Shown piece after piece: positions 57,591 through 64,000 of a stretch of DNA of 64,000 bases. The stretch is taken from assembly GCA_910577175.1 (NCBI GenBank), contig CAJTLU010000001.1:1-64000 (forward strand), written 5' to 3'. A model generated the notes under the pieces. The model saw nothing but the letters and a program-made list of their open reading frames with translations. It was not told where the DNA came from and did no database searches. This stretch comes from an uncultured Lachnospiraceae bacterium. Its GTDB lineage: Bacteria > Bacillota > Clostridia > Lachnospirales > Lachnospiraceae. Within the stretch, counting starts at the first letter, position 1. Each line of letters opens with the position of its first letter. Position numbers and translations under genes: made by a program.

Positions 57591-58916
57591 ATGGAGAGTC
57601 AAAAAACAAAGAAGGAAAACCGTACAACCTATTTTCTGATTGCAGGCTTTACTCTGCTCCTATTGATTAGTATAACGGCGTTTATATGTCTGGGCCGCTA
57701 TATGAACGCAGAAAGTAAGAAATCTATCGATAAGGTCGGCAATCTGTATATGAAAGGTATTAACGATCATATTACTGCACATTTCCAGACCCTGATTGAT
57801 TTGAAATTGGAGCAGGCCGAAGCTGTAGTGGCAGTTGTTCCTGAAGATACAAAGGATATTGATAAATTGTATGATGAGCTGCGTTACAGGGTTGGTGTCA
57901 GAAACTTTAATTATCTGGCTCTTTGCTCCGAGAGCGGAAAGCTTGAGATGTTAGACGGAGAACAGATTCAGCTTGCTGACCCGGAGCCGTTCTATGAGTC
58001 GTTGAAACATAACGAAAAGAAGGTTGCAGTCGGCAAAGACGCATCCGGCAATGAAGTAGTTGCTTTTGGCGTCAGTGCAGAGTATCCGATGCGAAACGGG
58101 GAAAAAAGCAAAATGATGGTAGCAGCCGTTCCGATAGAATATGTCAGCGTAATGTTGTCGACGGAGGGAGAAGATGCGTTGATTTATTCCCATATTATCC
58201 GGAGAGACGGCAGCTATGTCATAAGTACAATGAGCGAAGAGTATAAGGATTATTTCAGCAGCTTGTACGATAGATATCAAAAGGATGATCCGAATAAGAT
58301 TGCTGCTTATATCCAGAGCCTTTCTGATGCGATGGAGAAAAGGGAAAGCTATTCCGGAATACTGGACTTTGGCGGAAGCAGCCAGCAGACCTACTGCACA
58401 ACGCTGCCTTATTCGGAATGGTATCTGGTAACAATACTTCCGTTCGGAGCCTTAAATGAAATTTCCGAAGCCTTAAACTGGAACCGGACGGTTGCTACAA
58501 TTCTGGTGATTCTGGTGATTGTCGTCGTGCTGTTAGTTATTTTCTATGTTTACTTCAAAATGACCTGCCAGCAGCTTAAGGAGCTGGAGGCGGCACGTCT
58601 GGAGGCTTTAGAGGCGACGAAGGCAAAGAGTATGTTCCTATCGAATATGAGTCACGATATCCGTACACCGATGAATGCAATTGTAGGAATGACGGCAATT
58701 GCGACGACTCATATTGATGATAAGGAGCAGGTGAGAAATTGTCTGAGAAAAATCACCATGTCTGGTAAGCATCTGCTGGGATTGATTAATGATGTGCTGG
58801 ATATGTCAAAAATTGAAAGCGGCAAAATGACATTAACGGCGGAGCGGATTTCCCTGCGGGAAGTGATTGAAGGGATTGTCAGCATTGTGCAGACGCAGGT
58901 CAAGAGTAAGGAATAG
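57591..58916 (+). pseudogene. Hybrid histidine kinase, 5' part up to an in-frame amber stop
   Basis: 441 codons: transmembrane helix 1 (about 13-33), an extracytoplasmic sensor region to about 300, transmembrane helix 2 (VATILVILVIVVVLLVIFY), then a HisKA domain with the phosphoacceptor in SNMSHDIRTPMNAIVG. The frame ends at TAG 58914-58916, inside the linker to the ATPase domain. The same frame continues open for 413 more codons with the missing domains. A single C-to-T change (CAG to TAG) would explain this. As it stands the product cannot autophosphorylate. Confidence 0.85.
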
Positions 58917-60155
58917 AACTTTAATGTACATATCGACAATGTCATAACTGAGGACGTATATTGCGACAGTGTGCGTCTGAACCAGGTACTACTGAATCTG
59001 CTTTCCAATGCGGTGAAGTATACGCAGGAGGGCGGCACGATACAGCTGTCGCTGTTTCAGGAGGATGCGCCTCTTTCAAAGGGCAGCGACTATGTCCGTA
59101 CCCATATTGTAGTTAAGGATAACGGGACCGGTATGACCGCGGAGTTTCTGGAGCATGTGTTTGACTCGTATTCCCGGGCAGACAGCAAGCGTGTGCATAA
59201 AACCGAAGGCGCCGGACTTGGTATGGCAATTACCAAATACATTGTAGATGCGATGGAAGGAACCATTACCGTAGAGAGTGAACCGAATAAGGGAACAGAG
59301 TTCCATGTGATTCTGGATTTGGAAAAGGCGGATGTGCAGGAAGTGGATATGCTTCTGCCGCCGTGGAAGATGCTGGTAGTGGACGATGATGAGGTGCTGT
59401 GCCGTACAGCAGTGGATGCCCTGGAATCCATCGGGATACAGGCAGACTGGACGATGAGCGGTGAGAAGGCAGTCGAGATGGTGACGAAGCATCATCAGGA
59501 AAGAGATGATTATCAGATTATTTTGTTGGATTGGAAGCTTCCGGGTATGGATGGTCTATCCATTGCCAGACAGATTCGCCGGATGAAAGGGTATGATATG
59601 CCGATTATTTTGATTTCGGCATATGATTGGAGCGAGTTTGAGGCAGAGGCGAGAGAGGCAGGTATTAACGGATTTATTTCAAAGCCGTTGTTTAAGTCCA
59701 ATTTGTTTTACGGTTTAAAGAAGTATATGGGAGAAGAAGAGACGGAAGGGGAAGCAAATACGAATATGGACCTGTCGGGACGCCATATTCTTGTTGCTGA
59801 GGATAACGATTTGAACTGGGAGATATTATATGAGCTGCTGACAGACCTTGGGATGGAGTTAGAATGGGCAGAGAACGGAAAAATCTGTCTGGAGAAGTTT
59901 GAAAAGTCTGAAAGCGGATATTATGATGCGATTCTGATGGATGTCCGGATGCCGGAAATGAACGGTTATGAAGCGACAGAAGCAATCCGCGCCCTGACCC
60001 GTGCGGACGCAAAGACGATTCCGATTATTGCGATGACAGCGGATGCGTTTTCGGAAGATATCAAACGGTGTCTGGACAGCGGAATGAACGCACATACGGC
60101 AAAGCCGATTAACCTTGATGAAATACTTTCCCTGTTGAAAAGGTATATTTTGTAG
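58917..60155 (+). pseudogene. Hybrid histidine kinase, 3' part (ATPase and two receiver domains)
   Basis: It continues the frame interrupted at 58914. DSVRLNQVLLNLLSNAVKYT is the N-box of the HATPase, with GTGMTAEF and GAGLGMAITKYI. Then come a receiver domain around MLVVDDDEV and LLDWKLPGMDGLS, and a second one around ILVAEDNDLNWEIL and ILMDVRMPEMNGYE. An ATG at 58971 could start a partial product but has no ribosome binding site. Intact, the gene would encode an 854-residue kinase with two receivers. No output partner lies next to it. Confidence 0.85.
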
Positions 60156-60207
60156 AGGATAAGTCCGGAAAGCCCCGCTTTCCGGCAGCAGGTCAGAAGG
60201 AGGCACA

Positions 60208-60444
60208 ATGGCAAGGGAGATGCAGTTTAAAATGGAGCGTCCGGGTCTGGTGCAGGCCGGGGACGTCGTGGAAATCAGGGAGTCCTCACTTCCGAATGCG
60301 ATTTTTTATTATGTGATAGAACCGGCAGTTGCAATGTCCGGCAATATTCCGTTCCGGGAACGGCTGACAAAGCTTACCGGAACGGTAAAGGGGATAGAGG
60401 AAAACAGCCAGGGGTATTATGTCACGGTAGAGTTTGAAGAGTAA
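60208..60444 (+). CDS. Hypothetical small protein, 78 residues
   Basis: A small soluble, mostly beta protein (PGLVQAGDVVEIRESSLPNA and TGTVKGIEENSQGYYVTVEF), suggesting a small barrel. I do not recognise a family. GGAGGCACA precedes the ATG at 60208. It lies 52 bases after the broken kinase and ends before a strong terminator. Confidence 0.7.
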   Translation: MAREMQFKMERPGLVQAGDVVEIRESSLPNAIFYYVIEPAVAMSGNIPFRERLTKLTGTVKGIEENSQGYYVTVEFEE

Positions 60445-60469
60445 CGGGGTACATATCCTAAACAAAAAG

Positions 60470-60500
60470 GGGGCTGTCGCACGAAGCGGCAGCCCCTTTT
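60470..60500 (+). terminator. Rho-independent terminator
   Basis: GGGGCTGTCGC (60470-60480) pairs with GCGGCAGCCCC (60486-60496) with one wobble, followed by TTTT. It serves the gene on the left and probably trpS from the right (AAAAA before the stem). Confidence 0.85.
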
Positions 60501-60540
60501 AATACGCGGTTCTTATAGCCGGTAAAAATCGTCCGGACGG

Positions 60541-61545
60541 TTACCGGATACGTTCCGGGAAGCCGACCTTTTTCTGTACCTTGCGGAGTGTTTTGGATGC
60601 CGTGTAATTAGCACGCTCCGCATTGGTTTTAATGACTCCGTCAATATAGGCTTTGTCCTTGGAGAGCTCGGCAACACGTTTCTGGAGCGGCTTTAAGAGG
60701 TCTGCTACAGACTCGCCTACGGCAAGCTTAAAATCGCCGTAACCTTTGCCGTCAAACTCTTTTTCTACTTCCTCTGCGGACTTTCCGGTGGCGGCACGAT
60801 AAATATCAATGAGGTTGCTGATGCCAGGCTTCTCAGCGGAATAGCGGACCTCGCTTCCGGAGTCGGTCACAGCACGTTTAAACTTCCGGATTACAGTATC
60901 CGGGTCATCCATCAGATAAATGCTTGCATTCGGATTCTCATCGGACTTCGACATCTTCTTTGCCGGGTCCTGCAGGCTCATAATCTTTGCGCCGACCTTA
61001 CCTAAGTAGGCTTCCGGAATCTTGAATACATCCCCATAAACGCCGTTAAAACGCTGCGCAATGTCTCTGGTCAGCTCAAGGTGCTGCATCTGGTCGATAC
61101 CGACCGGCACGACATCTGCTTGGAACAAAAGGATATCAGCAGCCATCAGTACCGGATAAGTAAACAATCCTGCATTGATGTTGTCAGCATGCTTTGCCGA
61201 CTTATCTTTAAACTGGGTCATACGCTGCAGCTCGCCCATATAGGTATAGCAGTTTAGAATCCACGCAAGCTCCGCATGCGCCGATACATGGGACTGGTAA
61301 TAAATACAGTTCTTTTCCGGGTCGAGTCCTGCCGCAATGTAAAGAATCAACAGGGCGCGGGCGCGCTGCCGCAGCTCTGCAGGATTCTGTCTTATTGTAA
61401 TGGAATGTTCATCTACAACACAGTAGTAGCATTCGTAATCCTCATTGAGTGAAACCCAGTTTTTTAAGGCTCCGAGGTAATTACCAAGTGTCAAATTGCC
61501 GGTTGCCTGCATTCCGCTGAACAATACTTTCTTTTCGTCTGCCAT
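60541..61545 (-). CDS. trpS: Tryptophan--tRNA ligase
   Basis: A 334-residue class I synthetase charging tRNA-Trp. FSGMQATGNLTLGNYLGAL holds the TxGxLxLGN form of the HIGH motif, VGIDQMQHLELTRDIA binds tryptophanyl-AMP, and KKMSKS is the second signature. Length and order are typical. The ATG at 61545 follows AAAAGGAG. It lies 75 bases downstream of tRNA-Gly on the same strand. Confidence 0.96.
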   Translation of the reverse strand: MADEKKVLFSGMQATGNLTLGNYLGALKNWVSLNEDYECYYCVVDEHSITIRQNPAELRQRARALLILYIAAGLDPEKNCIYYQSHVSAHAELAWILNCYTYMGELQRMTQFKDKSAKHADNINAGLFTYPVLMAADILLFQADVVPVGIDQMQHLELTRDIAQRFNGVYGDVFKIPEAYLGKVGAKIMSLQDPAKKMSKSDENPNASIYLMDDPDTVIRKFKRAVTDSGSEVRYSAEKPGISNLIDIYRAATGKSAEEVEKEFDGKGYGDFKLAVGESVADLLKPLQKRVAELSKDKAYIDGVIKTNAERANYTASKTLRKVQKKVGFPERIR

Positions 61546-61619
61546 GTTACTCCTTTTCCGCATAGAAATATGCCGGGGCCTGCGAAGTTATTTAATCGCA
61601 TAAAAGCCCATAGAAAAAG

Positions 61620-61690
<71 letters not shown>

Positions 61691-61788
61691 CCGACGTAAC
61701 TATCTTACCATTCCGCAGCGCTCTTGTCAATAAGAGAATGAAAATTTATGGCTGTAAAAATTCTGCGGGAATTTTGTAAGCAGTACGC

Positions 61789-62940
61789 CTATATGGTTAA
61801 AACAGTTTCCAGCTTGCTCTGTATCTCGGTCATACGGTCAGTCAGCTTAGAGAAGGAGGTAAGCTGCTCTTCGCTTAAGTGGAAGGTATCCGAGGTATCG
61901 GCAGAGGTTTTTTCAAACGCATCTACCAGAACCTTGCCGTTTGCGGCAAGCTCATTGTTTGCTTTGGAAATATCTGCAATCTGGTTATGTATTTCACTGA
62001 TATCAGCTTCTACGGATTCAATGATGGACTGAATCTTTGTAAACTGCTCGCTTGTTTCTTCAATCAGCTTTCCCTGCGATTCGGTAACAGATACATTACC
62101 GTCGATCTGGTCAGAAACCTCCTGTGCCTGCTGTACGAGCGTATCAAGGATGGAAGCAATGTTTACGGTTGCATTTTTTGTCTGTTCTGCAAGACCACGG
62201 ATTTCGTCTGCGACAACCGCGAAGCCCTTTCCGGCTTCTCCGGCTCTGGCTGCCTCGATGGAAGCATTCAGGGCAAGAAGGTTTGTCTGGCTGGAAATAT
62301 TTAAAATAATATTGGTGATGCTCCGTACCTCGTCGGTTTTCTGCTGTAACTGTACTGCGGACTGTTTCATGGTTTCGCTGGCAGTCAGGGAATTTGCGGC
62401 CTTTTTACTGAGTTCCTTTGCAAGCTTTGCGCCGTTGCCGATAATCGTACACGCATTATCCATGGAGCTTACAATGGTATTGGCTCTTTCTCCGGTTGCC
62501 GCAAGCTGGCCCTGGATATCAATCACCATTCCGCACTGTGTGGAAAGAAGCTGGTCGGAAGAGGAAGCCTGCCGGGCAATGTCGCCGAGGGCAGAGCACA
62601 TGTCCTGCGCCGCGTCATAAAATGCAGAGGCGTCTTTCTTCATATCGCATAAAGAGGTATGAGCCTTGTCTGCTGCAGAAGATAAAGCAGCTTTTTCTTC
62701 GTCCTTTTTTTCCGCAGCAGGATCGATGACCGGCGCCTCCGGTATCTGGAAAAGGAAGATAACAGAAAAGATAGAAAGTAGCGCTGCAACTGCAAGAACA
62801 ACGCAAGAAAGTACAGGAAAATCCCCGCCGGCTTTTTTGCAGTAGAAAATAAAGAGACACAGACCGGCAAGAACGAAAAGAACGGTGAGTGCCATAAGTA
62901 TAGAAAGAATGGTTTTAATGGTGCTTGAATTTGTACGCAT
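61789..62940 (-). CDS. Methyl-accepting chemotaxis-type receptor without a ligand domain
   Basis: A 383-residue protein. Two N-terminal transmembrane helices (about 11-32 and 42-66) are joined by about ten residues, so there is no extracellular sensor. The rest is a coiled-coil MCP signalling domain whose tip contains ALNASIEAARAGEAGKGFAV and ADEIRGLAEQTK. It should form trimers of dimers and control CheA through CheW, sensing a membrane or intracellular signal. AAGGAGG precedes the ATG at 62940. No che genes are nearby. Confidence 0.9.
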   Translation of the reverse strand: MRTNSSTIKTILSILMALTVLFVLAGLCLFIFYCKKAGGDFPVLSCVVLAVAALLSIFSVIFLFQIPEAPVIDPAAEKKDEEKAALSSAADKAHTSLCDMKKDASAFYDAAQDMCSALGDIARQASSSDQLLSTQCGMVIDIQGQLAATGERANTIVSSMDNACTIIGNGAKLAKELSKKAANSLTASETMKQSAVQLQQKTDEVRSITNIILNISSQTNLLALNASIEAARAGEAGKGFAVVADEIRGLAEQTKNATVNIASILDTLVQQAQEVSDQIDGNVSVTESQGKLIEETSEQFTKIQSIIESVEADISEIHNQIADISKANNELAANGKVLVDAFEKTSADTSDTFHLSEEQLTSFSKLTDRMTEIQSKLETVLTI

Positions 62941-62968
62941 AACAGAACCTCCTTATTTTAGTAGATTC

Positions 62969-62997
62969 ATTATAGCATATTCCGGTAAAAAAAACAA
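62969..62997 (-). promoter_or_regulatory. Promoter of the chemotaxis-type receptor
   Basis: On the minus strand TTGTTT (62997-62992) and a perfect TATAAT (62974-62969) are 17 bases apart. Confidence 0.75.
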
Positions 62998-63080
62998 TAA
63001 TTTAACAAAAGCCCGGCAAAATTTTCTGTATATTTGCGACATATCCCGGGAAGAAAAAGGGAAATAAAGAGAAATTCCTA

Positions 63081-63132
63081 TTGACATTTTTCAAGCTGGG
63101 TGTATAATATAATCTGTTTAGCGATACTAAAC
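63081..63132 (+). promoter_or_regulatory. Promoter and palindromic operator of the XRE-cupin regulator
   Basis: TTGACA (63081-63086) and TATAAT (63103-63108) are 16 bases apart. GTTTAG-CGATA-CTAAAC (63116-63132), a perfect inverted repeat, begins about at the transcription start, an ideal repressor site. Confidence 0.75.
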
Positions 63133-63236
63133 TTTGAGTTTATTTTTACTTTACACCGGAAAATGCTCTGCGGAGCCTCTTCCGGAGCCTTGCGAAAGCA
63201 GGAAATTTCAAAGATTAAAGAGAGGAGGCGTTTTGT

Positions 63237-63776
63237 TTGGACATCGGCGCAAAAGTGAAGGAACTCCGTGTGCAGAAGAGTCTGACACAGGAGGAGCTTG
63301 CCGACCGGGCGGAGCTTTCCAAGGGGTTTATTTCGCAGCTGGAGCGGGACCTGACATCGCCGTCCATTGCGACGCTTGTGGACATCTTACAGTGCCTCGG
63401 AACGGATTTGGAAGAGTTTTTCAGCGGTACTTCATCCGAGCAGGTAGTGTTTAAAAAGAGTGACTACTTTGAAAAGGAAGATGCCGAATTACATAATCGC
63501 ATTGAGTGGATTATTCCGAATGCGCAGAAGAATATGATGGAACCGATTCTTCTGACGCTTGAACCGGAGGGTTCCACTTATCCGGACAATCCCCACGAGG
63601 GGGAGGAGTTCGGCTATGTTTTAAACGGAAGTATCGAGCTTTATATCGGCAATAAAAAGTTTAAGGCAAAAAAGGGGGAGTCCTTTTACTTTTTGCCGAA
63701 TAAGACGCATTATATCAAGGCAGCGGGCAAGCAGGGAGCGCTTCTGCTTTGGATATCGACGCCGCCGAGCTTTTAA
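63237..63776 (+). CDS. XRE-family regulator with cupin sensor domain
   Basis: A 179-residue regulator. Residues 1-65 are a helix-turn-helix (IGAKVKELRVQKSLTQEELA and SQLERDLTSPSIATLVDIL). Residues about 100-179 are a cupin barrel (LEPEGSTYPDNPHEGEEFGY, then FYFLPNKTHYIKAAG) that likely binds a small effector. It resembles PuuR-type regulators and lies directly before a spermidine/putrescine transporter gene, so it probably controls polyamine uptake. The start is the TTG at 63237, eight bases after GGAGG. Confidence 0.9.
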   Translation: MDIGAKVKELRVQKSLTQEELADRAELSKGFISQLERDLTSPSIATLVDILQCLGTDLEEFFSGTSSEQVVFKKSDYFEKEDAELHNRIEWIIPNAQKNMMEPILLTLEPEGSTYPDNPHEGEEFGYVLNGSIELYIGNKKFKAKKGESFYFLPNKTHYIKAAGKQGALLLWISTPPSF

Positions 63777-63842
63777 GGCGGAGGGGGAAGTTACGGAAAG
63801 GCAGCAGGTGCGGGAGTGTTTGCCGAAAGAGAAAGGAGTATT

Positions 63843-64000
63843 ATGGCGCAGGATAATAAGCTGATTAATCTTGAGAATATTACGAAGAAATATAACGGGC
63901 AGATTGTATTGGATGAATTAAACCTTTATATCAGGGAGAATGAGTTTTTAACAATCCTCGGTCCCTCCGGCTGCGGAAAGACGACGACGCTCCGTATTAT
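63843..64000 (+). CDS. potA: Spermidine/putrescine ABC transporter ATPase (partial, 5' end)
   Basis: The first 52 codons of an ABC ATPase cut by the window end: LINLENITKKYNGQIVLDEL, then FLTILGPSGCGKTTTLRII with the Walker A motif. The sequence and its place after an XRE-cupin regulator fit PotA of the polyamine importer; another CUT1-type ATPase is possible. GAAAGGAG precedes the ATG at 63843. Confidence 0.8.
   Translation, partial: MAQDNKLINLENITKKYNGQIVLDELNLYIRENEFLTILGPSGCGKTTTLRI

Noticed and set aside
7670..58916. Genome-wide reassignment of TAG to an amino acid
   Set aside because: Many well-defined genes (metF, murB, crh, the response regulator, the flavodiiron protein) end normally at TAG.

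Overview
The window reads as a chromosomal segment of a spore-forming Clostridia, most likely a Lachnospiraceae member. The evidence is a germination protease (gpr), spoIIP and whiA, a Firmicutes-type hprK/Crh arm, an A-type flavodiiron protein, strong AGGAGG ribosome binding sites with some TTG starts, and TTGACA/TATAAT-type promoters. A PilZ protein, an orphan FliK-like protein and a transmembrane chemotaxis-type receptor point to c-di-GMP signalling and motility. No rRNA operon, CRISPR array or intact phage is present.

Bases 1 to about 8,900 are accessory DNA, lower in G+C than the rest. They hold a MobC-like mobilisation protein, a SIR2-domain protein (a possible defence NADase), a metallo-beta-lactamase-fold hydrolase, three acetyltransferases (one apparently cut short at a recombination junction), an XRE regulator, an IS3-family orfA remnant, and a run of a tandem-HIT protein, an HD hydrolase and a P-loop kinase. 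A decayed gene with an in-frame stop follows. A 12-base word occurs three times between these gene blocks, and an inverted pair of perfect DnaA boxes lies at 5652-5691.

From about 8,950 the DNA becomes core-like. 8957-11817 carries a DUF2262 protein, a DUF5984-like protein and a membrane acyltransferase. 11950-17520 carries a NUDIX hydrolase and a two-component system with an FtsX/MacB-type ABC transporter, with a BceR-like operator in front of the transporter. 17528-22668 (minus) is a five-gene operon: ABC ATPase, large lipoprotein, two ABC-2 permeases and a cysteine-cluster protein. 23054-24639 (minus) carries hisS and rpsT, and 25075-28466 carries gpr, spoIIP and a flavodiiron protein.

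28530-36697 holds the FliK-like gene, birA-bioY under a likely biotin operator, metF-metH and an EamA transporter. 36807-45712 holds hprK, a ROK glucokinase, murB, whiA, a Crh-like HPr with Glu at position 15, dnaE and pfkA. 46200-52312 holds a SprA-like HEXXH protein, a PilZ protein, dapF, an S66 peptidase, an LtaS-like enzyme and a cold-shock protein. 52479-60444 holds an M16C peptidase, era, a YqzL-like small ORF, recO, and a hybrid histidine kinase split by one amber codon. 60541-64000 holds trpS, tRNA-Gly(CCC), a chemotaxis-type receptor, and an XRE-cupin regulator before potA, which runs off the end.

The most unusual content is non-coding. Three unrelated families of long self-complementary intergenic elements are present. 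Family A has two copies (22814-22984 and 51821-52003) with nearly identical cores inside long outer stems whose sequences differ between copies but stay self-complementary. Family B has a full copy (40891-41052) and a half copy (28462-28532). Family D (24819-25025) is multi-hairpin with two competing pairings. None matches an RNA family I can name from sequence alone.
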